A stretch of 33,767 bases of DNA from Thermotogota bacterium ADurb.Bin062 (GCA_002071085.1 MWEM01000029.1:1-33767), one strand, 5' to 3'; shown: positions 1 to 7,272, numbered from the stretch's first letter. Made by a program: numbers and translations. The notes: generated by a model not told the origin, from the sequence alone.

Positions 1-284
1 GCACGGAGGAGAGATTCTTGGGAACGCCAAACTCTAGTTCCGCATAATTTCCGGGGACGCCAACTTTCAAGTAGGCAAGTTTTTCGGGGGGCGTAAAAAC
101 CGCTTACCCCGCGATAACCCCACACGGTCATCGCGGCCTAAGCGCCCTTTCTTTTCGCGACGGCGCGATACGCGTTTGAGAAGGAGAAAGAGCAGATCGC
201 GAGACTTCGTGGGGTTCCGAAGTCAGCCCGCTGGTTACCCCGCGATTAACCTCCTGTTATGTCACCCTATAACTTAACGCACAC
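1..284. mobile_element. Right part of a MITE-like repeat element (copy 1), left end outside the window
   Basis: This gene-free stretch contains several modules seen elsewhere in the window: the GGGAACGCC module near 20-35, the ACCCCGCGATAAC module near 106-119, and the hairpin core TCATCGCGGC-TAAGCGC ... GACGGCGCGATACG at 128-173. It ends with a terminal-repeat-like segment at about 258-284 (TCACCCTATAACTTAACGCA then CAC) that matches the outer ends at 5339 and 18162. No opposite end is present, so the element probably starts before base 1. Its right end overlaps the last codons of the DUF1667 gene. No protein is encoded. The call rests on similarity to the other copies, because no target duplication can be checked here. 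Confidence 0.6.
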
Positions 285-695
285 GTCGATGGGATGTGAG
301 ATAGGTATAGGAGACGGCCCCGATTGCGCCGTGGGGAGAAGCTCGACCGCACGCGTTGCGACGACGTCCACTCCGGTTCCGAGCAAGTCTCGGATGAGGA
401 CCTGCCCAATGCGGATCGGCGCGTGGAGCCTGATGTTTTTCAATTCCTGTATCATCTTCCCAATCAATCCTTTCGGAATCGGCGCGCTGGTTTTTACCGA
501 AACCAAGGGACTCAGACCGCCTTCTACCAGAACGTTCGAGGTGACAACCCTTTGCGGATTCAAGACCTCGGCTTTGGCGTAGACGACCCCTTTCTCGCAG
601 CGGTTGCCGGTCACTGTCACGGTATCGGCGCTAACCTCCGCTTCTAAGTCACAGCCCAACGGGCAAGATATGCAAGTCAACCCTCTCTTCTCCAT
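267..695 (-). CDS. DUF1667 small cysteine-rich protein of the GlpA-like cluster
   Basis: The 142-residue protein has four cysteines near its N-terminus (C8, C11, C15, C33; pattern C-x2-C-x3-C ... GNRCEKG), typical of DUF1667 proteins, which always accompany a GlpA-like dehydrogenase and an FAD/NAD oxidoreductase. A metal or Fe-S centre and a role as third subunit of an anaerobic glycerol-3-phosphate or related dehydrogenase are family-based inference. A strong Shine-Dalgarno (AAGGAGGTG) precedes the ATG, which overlaps the upstream stop by one base (TAATG), so the gene is translationally coupled to its neighbour. After the usual VDVVATRAVEL segment the protein runs on for about 24 residues. 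The final codons (VCVKL and the stop) lie inside the terminal repeat of a neighbouring element, so the native C-terminus may have been replaced. Confidence 0.85.
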   Translation of the reverse strand: MEKRGLTCISCPLGCDLEAEVSADTVTVTGNRCEKGVVYAKAEVLNPQRVVTSNVLVEGGLSPLVSVKTSAPIPKGLIGKMIQELKNIRLHAPIRIGQVLIRDLLGTGVDVVATRAVELLPTAQSGPSPIPISHPIDVCVKL

Positions 696-1951
696 TATGG
701 CACCTCCTTAATGGAGACTTCTATTTTCGTCAATCCTAATTGTTTCAACTTTCCAAAATGCTTCACGGTGAACGGGATATCGACCATCTCGCTCGGTTTG
801 ATTCCCAACCGGACCGTTTCGAAGATTCCGGGTCCAATCGAGACGCGGGCTTTCTTCATCGTTTTTTTGGAACGGAAATAGATCGTGAAGGGCTGCCCTT
901 CCACACAGCAGAACGACGGAATCAGTGTGCCGATCTGCTCGCTCCTCGCCAAGGGAATGCGCTTTTCCGGAAGAAACCCGTCACGAACCATCCTCGCGGC
1001 GCTTTGACCGGCGATCTTGCCGTCCAATGTCACGAAATCGACCAAATCGTAGATGGCGACATTGTTTCCGGCAGCGAAAATCCAGAGGTGCGTCGTTCTC
1101 ATAAACGAGTCCACCTTCACCCCACGGTTGACGGGTTCGGTTTCGACAAAGGATTCGATCAGTTCGTTCTGCGGAAGGAGGCCGACCGATAGGATCAAGG
1201 TGTCGCAATCGACCCTTTCCTCCGTGCCCGGAATGCGCTGCAGCGTCACCGGATCGAATTTGGCGAGCGTAATCCCTTCCAAACGTTCGCGGCCCCGGAC
1301 TTCCACCACGCTGGTCGACAAACGCAAGGGGATGTCGAAGTCGTCCAGGCATTGGGCGATGTTTCGGGCTAGTCCTCCCGGATGCGGCATCAATTCGGCA
1401 ACACCGAGCACCTTCATCCCCTCGAGCGTCAATCTGCGGGCCATGATGAGACCGATGTCCCCTGACCCCAAGATAAACGCGCGATCGCCGGGCAGCCGGT
1501 TGTAGAGGTTGACGAACCGTTGCGCGACTCCGGCGGTATAGATGCCCGCCGGCCTCGTTCCCGGAATCCGCAGACTGCTAAAGGGCCGTTCGCGCGCCCC
1601 GGTCGTCATAATCAACGCCCTGGGCCGGTAGACGACGCATCCGCCCTTCCCCATCGTCACCACCTCCCGACGTTTCGGGTCGATGTTGACGACGAAGAGA
1701 TCGGGTTGAATTTCCACCCCTTTTTGATGGATCTGGGATTTGAATAGCTGCGCGTACTCGGGACCGGTTAATTCCTCTTTGAACACGTGGAGGCCGAACC
1801 CGTTGTGTATGCACTGATTCAAGACGCCGCCGATACTCTCCTCCCTTTCCACGAGGATCGTTCGGCAGCCCCGCTCGACGCATTCCACAGCGGCCGCCAT
1901 TCCAGATGCCCCTCCACCGATCACGAGCGTGTCCGTGATGACCTCTCTCAT
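695..1951 (-). CDS. FAD/NAD(P)-dependent oxidoreductase, GlpA-like cluster
   Basis: The 418-residue flavoprotein has an N-terminal FAD-binding Rossmann motif (VIGGGASGMAA, about residues 10-20), the segment GGVLNQCIHNGFGL typical of this subfamily, and a second dinucleotide-binding motif (ILGSGDIGLIMARR, about residue 160) for NAD(P). It belongs to the oxidoreductases paired with GlpA-like dehydrogenases and DUF1667 proteins in Clostridia and Thermotogota, where it probably passes electrons from the dehydrogenase to a pyridine nucleotide. The exact reaction cannot be read from the sequence. Its ATG overlaps the stop of the upstream gene by four bases (ATGA), with GGGAGGG about seven bases upstream. 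Its stop overlaps the DUF1667 start, so all three genes form one transcription and translation unit. Confidence 0.9.
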   Translation of the reverse strand: MREVITDTLVIGGGASGMAAAVECVERGCRTILVEREESIGGVLNQCIHNGFGLHVFKEELTGPEYAQLFKSQIHQKGVEIQPDLFVVNIDPKRREVVTMGKGGCVVYRPRALIMTTGARERPFSSLRIPGTRPAGIYTAGVAQRFVNLYNRLPGDRAFILGSGDIGLIMARRLTLEGMKVLGVAELMPHPGGLARNIAQCLDDFDIPLRLSTSVVEVRGRERLEGITLAKFDPVTLQRIPGTEERVDCDTLILSVGLLPQNELIESFVETEPVNRGVKVDSFMRTTHLWIFAAGNNVAIYDLVDFVTLDGKIAGQSAARMVRDGFLPEKRIPLARSEQIGTLIPSFCCVEGQPFTIYFRSKKTMKKARVSIGPGIFETVRLGIKPSEMVDIPFTVKHFGKLKQLGLTKIEVSIKEVP

Positions 1952-3408
1952 TCTCTCACCCTCCCCCGGAGGAGTTCGGTTCTGCCCGAACGCATCTTGA
2001 CTTCTCCTAGAGAACGCCCCGACTCCCTTGCCAGGATCTCCGCGATCTTAGCCAGACAAAACCCGCCCTGGCAACGCCCGAAAGAAGCCCGTGTCCGGAA
2101 TTTAACCCCGTCGACGGTCGTCGCGCCCCTTCTTACCGCGTCTCGAATATCACCTTCGGTAACCTTGTTGCACACGCAAGCGATCTTTCCGTAAAGCGGG
2201 TCGGTTTCTATCTTCTTTTCCCATTCCTCTAAAGGCAAATTGCTGACGTTGACGAAAGGCGGATTCACCGGCGTGAATCGGTCATTGCTCTCCAAGGAGT
2301 ACCCGCATTCCCGACGGAGCACTTCTTCCACCACGTGTTCGGCGACCGCCGGTGCGGCCGTAAGCCCGGGGGAACGCATCGCCGCCGCTTGAATGAACCC
2401 TTCGACCTCGGTCTTTCCGATGGCAAAATCCTTTTGCGGACTTTCGGGCCTTAAGCCCGCAAACGTCTTCACCGTCCACTGTGGGTCGAGCGTCGGGACC
2501 AACTTCCGCGCGGAATAGAGAACTTCGGACAACCCTTCTCGAGTCGTGCTCGTCTCTTCTCGCGCCTCTTTTGGCAGATCGGTCGCGGTCGGGCCGAGCA
2601 GCAATCCCCCGTCCACGGTAGGCAAAACCAGTATGCCTTTCGAAACGGAGGACGGGATGGGGAAGAGGATGGACCTGACGAGCGGCGGATCGAACTTATC
2701 GAACAATAAATACTCCCCCTTTCTCGGGTGCAAGGGCGGGCAATAGGCTCCGGCCAGCGTCGAGAGCTCCTCGGCCCAGAGCCCGGACGCGTTGATGACG
2801 ATATCGATCGGGTATTCACCCCGAACCGTCTTCAGCGCGACGACCCGGCGTCCTCTCGACCCTTCGGCGGTGACTAACCCAGTTACCGCTTCTGAAAGGT
2901 GCAGACGCGCGCCATTTTTGACCGCATTTTCGACGGCGCCGATCGCCACCATCCAGGGTTCGGTGATGCCGGCGGACGGACACCAAAAGCCGCCGAGGAC
3001 GGTGTCGGCGATGTGGGGTTCCAGGTCCCTCACCTTCTGCGCCGGAAGGATGGCGCAACCGCTCAACCCGTTATCAAGGGCTTGCGCTTTCAACGTCTCC
3101 AGATAGGGGAAATCCTCGGGTGCCTGCACCAATACGAACGAACCGATGCGTTTCAGTTCAAAACCGAGTTCTTCGGAAAGCGAGGAATACATCGCGTTTC
3201 CTTTGGCGCAAAATCGCGCGCGAACGCTTCCAGGGGGGTCGTCATATCCCCCGTGTATCACGGCCGAGTTCGCCTTCGTGATTCCCCACCCGACGTCTTC
3301 TTCTTTTTCAAATATATGCACTTCACACCGGTACCGGGTCAGGCACCGCGCTATTAAAGACCCGACGACACCCGCCCCGATCACTGCGACCCTCAATAAT
3401 TCGCGCAT
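1948..3408 (-). CDS. GlpA-like FAD-dependent dehydrogenase with C-terminal BFD [2Fe-2S] domain
   Basis: The protein is about 486 residues. It begins with a DAO/GlpA-type FAD-binding motif (VAVIGAGVVGSL) and ends in a BFD-like [2Fe-2S] domain with Cys411, Cys413, Cys446 and Cys451 (CVCNKVTEGD ... GRCQGGFC). This architecture matches anaerobic glycerol-3-phosphate dehydrogenase subunit A and related hydroxyacid dehydrogenases; substrate is not certain. The frame stays open up to 3438, but GGAGGA lies four bases before the ATG at 3408, and the upstream sequence forms a terminator-like hairpin, so 3408 is the chosen start. It is the first gene of the three-gene cluster. No glycerol kinase or glycerol facilitator is present in the window. 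Confidence 0.85.
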   Translation of the reverse strand: MRELLRVAVIGAGVVGSLIARCLTRYRCEVHIFEKEEDVGWGITKANSAVIHGGYDDPPGSVRARFCAKGNAMYSSLSEELGFELKRIGSFVLVQAPEDFPYLETLKAQALDNGLSGCAILPAQKVRDLEPHIADTVLGGFWCPSAGITEPWMVAIGAVENAVKNGARLHLSEAVTGLVTAEGSRGRRVVALKTVRGEYPIDIVINASGLWAEELSTLAGAYCPPLHPRKGEYLLFDKFDPPLVRSILFPIPSSVSKGILVLPTVDGGLLLGPTATDLPKEAREETSTTREGLSEVLYSARKLVPTLDPQWTVKTFAGLRPESPQKDFAIGKTEVEGFIQAAAMRSPGLTAAPAVAEHVVEEVLRRECGYSLESNDRFTPVNPPFVNVSNLPLEEWEKKIETDPLYGKIACVCNKVTEGDIRDAVRRGATTVDGVKFRTRASFGRCQGGFCLAKIAEILARESGRSLGEVKMRSGRTELLRGRVRE

Positions 3409-3420
3409 CATTCCTCCAAT

Positions 3421-3475
3421 AGAAAAGCGCCCCGGCACCCTCGAACCGGATACGAGGGATCAACCTGCGGGCGCT
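3421..3475 (-). terminator. Nested hairpin with T-run between rpsR and the GlpA-like gene (terminator or attenuator)
   Basis: Read on the minus strand, AGCGCCC (3475-3469) can pair with GGGCGCT (3432-3426) around an inner stem CCCTCG/CGAGGG, and the outer stem is followed by TTTTCT. This resembles an intrinsic terminator for rpsF-ssb-rpsR. It ends only about ten bases before the Shine-Dalgarno of the GlpA-like gene, so it could also act as a conditional leader structure. Confidence 0.5.
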
Positions 3476-3550
3476 CTCTCTTTCTCTGCCCTAACTATTC
3501 AGTTCTTCTCTATTCCTCGCCTTAACCGCGAGGGCCTGCTTAAAACCGTG

Positions 3551-3820
3551 TCAGTCTCTTGTGAAGGGTACTAAAGCCATTTGACGGGCGCGCTTGATCG
3601 CGTCTTTGATAAAACGCTGATGTTTGGCGCAGTTTCCGTTGATTCTCTTCGGAAGGATCTTCCCTTTATCGCTTATATATTCTTTCAGGAAGTTGACCTC
3701 TTTATAGTCGACGAAGTCCATTTTTTTAACGCACAGTTGGCATTTTTTTACTTTTCTTCTTCGGAATTTTTTATTCTTCGCGTCCCCACTTCTGGAACCG
3801 CCTCTGGTTACCTTACCCAT
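3551..3820 (-). CDS. rpsR: 30S ribosomal protein S18
   Basis: The 89-residue basic protein contains the S18 core ([20 protein letters not shown], then [20 protein letters not shown]). S18 binds S6 and 16S rRNA in the platform of the small subunit. A CxxC pair (C27, C30) plus C63 near the HQ segment resembles the zinc-binding variant of S18. The N-terminal tail is about 15 residues longer than in many bacteria and rich in Gly, Lys and Arg. It is the last gene of rpsF-ssb-rpsR, 15 bases after ssb, with a GGAGGAAAAGGG-type Shine-Dalgarno. Confidence 0.97.
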   Translation of the reverse strand: MGKVTRGGSRSGDAKNKKFRRRKVKKCQLCVKKMDFVDYKEVNFLKEYISDKGKILPKRINGNCAKHQRFIKDAIKRARQMALVPFTRD

Positions 3821-3835
3821 AACCCTTTTCCTCCT

Positions 3836-4321
3836 TTAGAATGGTATTTCGTCGTCGTTGCTCGGGCCGTCTTCGTTTACTGAAGGCGTGAGCGTCGTTT
3901 CACTCAGTTCTTCGTTCATCGGATTTGGAGGGAACGCTTCCTCCGGAGTCTCCTCCGCCCGTGGCTGCCTATAGGGCTCCCTCTGAGTGGCCCCTTTGGT
4001 TTCCATAAACCGAAGGGTATCCGCGATCACATCGGTAAAGGTCCTGTTCGTGCCGTCTTGGGCTTGATACTTATTGACGTTCAAACGACCCTCGACCAAA
4101 ATCAGGCGCCCCTTGGAGAGGTAATTCGCGGCAAAGTCGGCAGTTTTTCCGAATGCGGTGATCGGGATGAAGTCTGCTCCCGGCTCGGCTTGTGTGGCAG
4201 TGGGAATCCGATCGACCGCGATCGAGAATTTTACGATATGAGACCCCGATGTGGTGTACTTGCTTTCCGGATCACGCGTCAACCTCCCGACGAGCACAAC
4301 CCGGTTATAACTGATACTCAT
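3836..4321 (-). CDS. ssb: Single-stranded DNA-binding protein
   Basis: The 161-residue protein has an N-terminal OB fold (about residues 1-106; NRVVLVGRLTRDPESKYT, then GRLILVEGRLNVNKYQAQDG), a low-complexity acidic linker rich in Glu and Pro, and the partner-binding tip DDEIPF at the very C-terminus. SSB coats single-stranded DNA during replication, repair and recombination and recruits partners through that tip. The gene starts four bases inside the end of rpsF (ATGA overlap) and is followed by rpsR, the usual bacterial arrangement, so it is expressed from the rpsF promoter. Confidence 0.97.
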   Translation of the reverse strand: MSISYNRVVLVGRLTRDPESKYTTSGSHIVKFSIAVDRIPTATQAEPGADFIPITAFGKTADFAANYLSKGRLILVEGRLNVNKYQAQDGTNRTFTDVIADTLRFMETKGATQREPYRQPRAEETPEEAFPPNPMNEELSETTLTPSVNEDGPSNDDEIPF

Positions 4322-4755
4322 GCCTGCGATTCTCCTTCCACTTCAAAGACGGGTTCAATGGTCTCTTCTTTCATTCCGGAAGACGAGCCATCGGAGACGG
4401 ACATCTCTTCCACTGGATTGTCCCTCGTTTTAAGCCACTCTTTTCGCTCTTTCTTTTCCAGGTCTTCTCGCCGCACGATTTGCTTGCGGATCAATTCAGG
4501 CGTGACCTGGAAGAGAACATCGATCTCTTGCAGCTTCTCTCCGTTAGAACGGAACAAGACGACGGTGTAATCTCCTTCGGTGAGTTTCGTTTTGGGTAAC
4601 TTGTAAGCCAGTTTTCGGATTCCCCATCGATCCACCTTCTCGATCGTACCGGCCGCCTTTTCGACGATCACTTTCTGGACCTTCTCCACCAGCGCGGCGC
4701 GACCCTCTTCATCGACTCGGGGATCCGCGATGAACATCAGTTCGTAAATTCTCAC
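4318..4755 (-). CDS. rpsF: 30S ribosomal protein S6
   Basis: The 145-residue protein starts MRIYELMFIADPRVDEEGR and contains the S6 core (GIRKLAYKLPKTKLTEGDYTV). S6 forms a heterodimer with S18 on the 30S platform. After the core of about 95 residues there is an acidic, low-complexity extension of about 50 residues, longer than the short tail of many S6 proteins. The start codon is GTG, preceded by TAGGAGG at good spacing. It is the first gene of the operon, behind a promoter and a leader with two hairpins. Confidence 0.96.
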   Translation of the reverse strand: MRIYELMFIADPRVDEEGRAALVEKVQKVIVEKAAGTIEKVDRWGIRKLAYKLPKTKLTEGDYTVVLFRSNGEKLQEIDVLFQVTPELIRKQIVRREDLEKKERKEWLKTRDNPVEEMSVSDGSSSGMKEETIEPVFEVEGESQA

Positions 4756-4781
4756 GTTAACCTCCTACGGGCATAAAAATG

Positions 4782-4828
4782 GTCTCGTTTCTGGAACGAG
4801 ACAGGATGTCTGGAAGGCCAAGCCTTCC
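4782..4828 (-). promoter_or_regulatory. Structured 5' leader of the rpsF operon (two perfect hairpins)
   Basis: The predicted transcript passes through two perfect hairpins before the rpsF Shine-Dalgarno: GGAAGGC-TTG-GCCTTCC (4828-4812) and GTCTCGTT-CCAGA-AACGAGAC (4802-4782), the second followed by CATTTTTATG. rpsF leaders in many bacteria are bound by S6:S18 for feedback control. The second hairpin with its short U-run could also be an attenuator. I cannot confirm the S6:S18 motif by eye. Confidence 0.5.
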
Positions 4829-4836
4829 TTCCGCGG

Positions 4837-4864
4837 ATTATATCATAAAACGGAGCAATTGCAA
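4837..4864 (-). promoter_or_regulatory. Sigma-70-type promoter of rpsF-ssb-rpsR
   Basis: The minus strand has TTGCAA (4864-4859), a 16-base spacer and TATAAT (4842-4837). Transcription would start near 4830, giving a leader of about 75 bases. The first two bases of the adjacent element's target duplication (4863-4870) are part of the -35 box. Confidence 0.75.
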
Positions 4865-4870
4865 CTGCAG

Positions 4871-5339
4871 GTCTGGTTCAAATTATGGGGTGCAATCAAG
4901 AAACAAGGACAGAATCGATCGCACGATTTTTAGCCTATGTAGTCATCGCGGCGTAAGCGCCCCTTCTTTTCGCGACGGCGCGATACGCTTTTGAGAAAGA
5001 CATAAGGCGCATCGAGGGATCGTAAAAACCTCTTACCCCGCTATAACCCCACACGGTCATCGCGGCGTAAGCGCTTCTTCTTTCCGCGACGGCGCGATAC
5101 GCTTTTGAGAAAGACATAAGGCGCATCGAGGGATCGTAAAAACCTCTTACCCCGCTATAACCCCACACAGTTATCGCGGCGTAAGCGCTTCTTCTTTTCG
5201 CGACGGCGCGATGCGCTTTCGCGCGGCCATCGCAGTGTAAGCGTTTAAGGGCTCTCGAGAGCTTACTGAAAAGCAATAAAATATGCCGAACTAAAGTTCG
5301 GCGTTCCCAATTTGGTGTACCCCGATATTATACCCACTC
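4871..5339. mobile_element. MITE-like element (copy 2) with TIRs and perfect 8-bp target duplication
   Basis: The 469-bp element is flanked by the direct repeat AACTGCAG (4863-4870 and 5340-5347). Its ends are related inverted repeats: left GTCTGGTTCAAATTATGGGG, right, reading inward, GAGTGGGTATAATATCGGGG, with about 14 of 22 positions shared. Next to the left end is AATCGATCGCACGATTTTTA, also found in copies at 9.1 kb and 15.0 kb. The middle is a 114-bp tandem repeat. The right part holds the palindrome GCCGAACTAAAGTTCGGC. No transposase is encoded, so movement would depend on one supplied in trans. It fills the gap between the divergent rpsF and trpS promoters. Confidence 0.8.
4943..5226. 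repeat. 114-bp tandem repeat, about 2.5 copies
   Basis: Copies start at 4943, 5057 and 5171 (partial). Each begins with the hairpin core TCATCGCGGCGTAAGCGC ... CGACGGCGCGATACGC and continues with a spacer ending in CCCCGCTATAACCCCACAC. ATCGCGGCGT can fold on ACGGCGCGAT. The period is divisible by three, so the minus strand stays open for 113 codons as a 38-residue repeat. I regard that frame as fortuitous because single copies elsewhere do not keep it. Confidence 0.85.
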
Positions 5340-5351
5340 AACTGCAGGGAA

Positions 5352-5379
5352 ATGAGAACCTCCTACGGTGTGGTAGAAT
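5352..5379 (+). promoter_or_regulatory. Possible trpS promoter
   Basis: A weak -35 (ATGAGA, 5352-5357), a 16-base spacer and the extended -10 GTGTGGTAGAAT (TAGAAT at 5374-5379) lie 35 bases before the trpS start. They begin five bases after the target duplication of the adjacent element. Confidence 0.45.
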
Positions 5380-5413
5380 CAAAACATTAAACAGACAAGT
5401 AAGGAGGAGAATA

Positions 5414-6406
5414 ATGAGAATACTTAGTGGGAGTCGCCCGACGGGCCATCTTCATATCGGGAATTACGTCGGAGCGCTGCAAAATTGGGTAAAACTGCAG
5501 AACGAAGGACACGAGACTTGCTATTTTGTCGCTGATTGGCACGTCCTCACAACCGCTTACGATAAAACGGAGGAACTGGCGGAGCTCTCTAAAGAGCTCG
5601 TAAAAATTCTCGTCGCCGTGGGATTGGATCCGGATAAATCTATCCTTTTCGTGCAGTCCGCGATAAAGGAGCACGCGGAGCTGTGCTTACTCTTTTCTAT
5701 GATCACCTCCGTGCAGCGATTAGAAAGAATTCCAACGTATAAAGAGGCCAAGGAGCAAGTTAAGGGGACGACCGATATCAATACCTCCGGCTTTCTCTTG
5801 TATCCTGTCCTCCAAGCCGCGGATATTTTGATGTATCTGGCCGACGGTGTGCCCGTAGGCGAGGACCAGTTGAGCCACATCGAACTGACGCGAGAGATCG
5901 CGAGGCGGTTTAACTTTATCTATAATTGCGAACTGTTCCCGGAACCGGCCTCCTTGCTTTCCAAGTTCCCAAAGCTGTTGGGGAGCGACGGGCGCAAGAT
6001 GTCCAAAAGTTACGGTAACGTCATCCTCATCGACAACAACGAAAAACAGTTGACCGAACAGATCTTGCCGATGATCACCGATCCCGCCAGAAAGCGTAAA
6101 ACCGACCCGGGGAATCCGGAAGTCTGTCCCGTATGGGATTACCACAAAGCCTTTGGAGTCACGCCGGAGCAAAGCGCGCTGATCGTCGACGGATGTACCC
6201 ACGCGAAAATCGGATGTATCGAGTGTAAACGGATCTTGATCAAAAATATGGTTGCGATTTTCGCGCCGATATGGGAAAAGATCCGGTTGATCGACCAAAG
6301 CCCGGGGTACATCGAACAGATCATCTTTGACGGAAACGATAAGGCCCGCCGTATCGCCAAATCGACGATGGAAAAAGTCCGGGCCGCCGTCAACCTACTT
6401 TTCTAG
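5414..6406 (+). CDS. trpS: Tryptophanyl-tRNA synthetase, [4Fe-4S]-type
   Basis: The 330-residue class I synthetase charges tRNA-Trp. It has the HIGH-type motif HIGN (residues 14-17) and KMSKS (195-199). The frame is open upstream, but AAGGAGG lies directly before the ATG at 5414, and homologues begin MRILSG-RPTG. Cys238, Cys261, Cys268 and Cys271 give exactly C-x22-C-x6-C-x2-C, the pattern that binds a [4Fe-4S] cluster near the anticodon-binding region in Thermotoga maritima TrpRS. Most bacterial TrpRS lack it. The gene is followed after 15 bases by scpA in the same direction. No T-box leader is visible in the short upstream region. Confidence 0.96.
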   Translation: MRILSGSRPTGHLHIGNYVGALQNWVKLQNEGHETCYFVADWHVLTTAYDKTEELAELSKELVKILVAVGLDPDKSILFVQSAIKEHAELCLLFSMITSVQRLERIPTYKEAKEQVKGTTDINTSGFLLYPVLQAADILMYLADGVPVGEDQLSHIELTREIARRFNFIYNCELFPEPASLLSKFPKLLGSDGRKMSKSYGNVILIDNNEKQLTEQILPMITDPARKRKTDPGNPEVCPVWDYHKAFGVTPEQSALIVDGCTHAKIGCIECKRILIKNMVAIFAPIWEKIRLIDQSPGYIEQIIFDGNDKARRIAKSTMEKVRAAVNLLF

Positions 6407-6421
6407 TCACGTTCCGCGGCG

Positions 6422-7120
6422 ATGTGTCCGGAAGAATTCACCTTTAAGATCGAGCAGTTCGAGGGGTCTTTAGACCTCTTGCTCTTTCTCGTGAAAAAAC
6501 GCGAGATGGATATCCGAGACATACAGATCGCGGTGATCGCGGACGACTTCATCGCCTACCTGGACCGGCTTAAAAGCTTGGACTTTTCCGTCACCTCGGA
6601 CTTCCTCGTGATGGCCTCGTCGCTGATGGAGTTAAAATCTAAAACGCTCTTAGCCCAAGACGAAGGGAACATCGAAGAGGCGGAGTCCGCGCGGAAGAAG
6701 TTGGTCCATCAGATAGAAGAGTACGAACGATTGAAGGACTTCACGGCCTTTTTGGAGATGAAAGAGGAAGAGGCGGCGAAGACCTTTCCGACGAGAGCGA
6801 AAAAAGAGAACGCGCAGCGCTTGCTGAACCGCGAAATCCCAAATCGGTTGTTCGATGTCTTCAAACAGGCCTACCAGGAGCTCAAACTACGGGAAAAGGT
6901 CTATCGTGTGAAAGGAGAAAAGTACTCCCTGTCCAAACGCGTCGAGCAGCTTCTTCTTTGGCTGTCGGAAGGCCAAACGCTATGGCTCGAAGAACTGTTC
7001 ACCCAAGCCGAGGATCGAATCGATCTCATCGTCACGTTTTTGGCCGCGTTGGAGATCATCAAGCTGGAAAAAGGGATCTACTCGGAGGAGTCCGGAGCGG
7101 CCGTCTTAAAAAAGGCTTGA
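6422..7120 (+). CDS. scpA: Segregation and condensation protein A
   Basis: The 232-residue kleisin starts with the typical ScpA N-terminus (FEGSLDLLLFLVKKREMDIRDIQIA), followed by SDFLVMASSLMELKSKTLL. It ends in a winged-helix region (TFLAALEIIKLEKGIY). ScpA bridges the SMC heads and, with ScpB, forms the chromosome condensation complex. The ATG at 6422 has no clear Shine-Dalgarno. It lies 15 bases behind trpS and may depend on coupled translation. Its partner scpB is not adjacent but lies at 25.56 kb in the Rnf operon. Confidence 0.95.
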   Translation: MCPEEFTFKIEQFEGSLDLLLFLVKKREMDIRDIQIAVIADDFIAYLDRLKSLDFSVTSDFLVMASSLMELKSKTLLAQDEGNIEEAESARKKLVHQIEEYERLKDFTAFLEMKEEEAAKTFPTRAKKENAQRLLNREIPNRLFDVFKQAYQELKLREKVYRVKGEKYSLSKRVEQLLLWLSEGQTLWLEELFTQAEDRIDLIVTFLAALEIIKLEKGIYSEESGAAVLKKA

Positions 7121-7243
7121 CCGGCGGATTGCCAGGTAAAACATCGCTACCATACCGGCATACCGTTCCTTAGAAAAGTGCCCGAAAAAGCGACGTAAAG
7201 AGAGAGGCGCGGGTCGATCTTGGTTTTTTTGCGTGTGGGGATG

Positions 7244-7272
7244 TTAAAATCACAGTCAATTTATGCTATACT
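7244..7272 (+). promoter_or_regulatory. Probable fhs promoter
   Basis: TTAAAA (7244-7249), a 17-base spacer and TATACT (7267-7272) lie 35 bases before the fhs start. The -35 is weak and the -10 is good. The 7121-7243 gap holds nothing else I recognise. Confidence 0.5.

Noticed and set aside
259..647. Two plus-strand frames of about 107 codons
   Set aside because: They lie antisense to the DUF1667 gene, which has motif, coupling and Shine-Dalgarno support.
4943..5226. CRISPR-like array
   Set aside because: Repeats and spacers are not separable. The whole 114-bp unit is repeated, and there are no cas genes.
4935..5276. 113-codon minus-strand frame with three 38-residue repeats
   Set aside because: It arises from the 114-bp tandem repeat. 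Single copies of the unit elsewhere are not in frame, and no Shine-Dalgarno is seen.
5312..5413. Longer TrpRS N-terminus and a T-box leader
   Set aside because: AAGGAGG before the ATG at 5414 and family N-termini fix the start. The leader is too short and lacks a T-box sequence.
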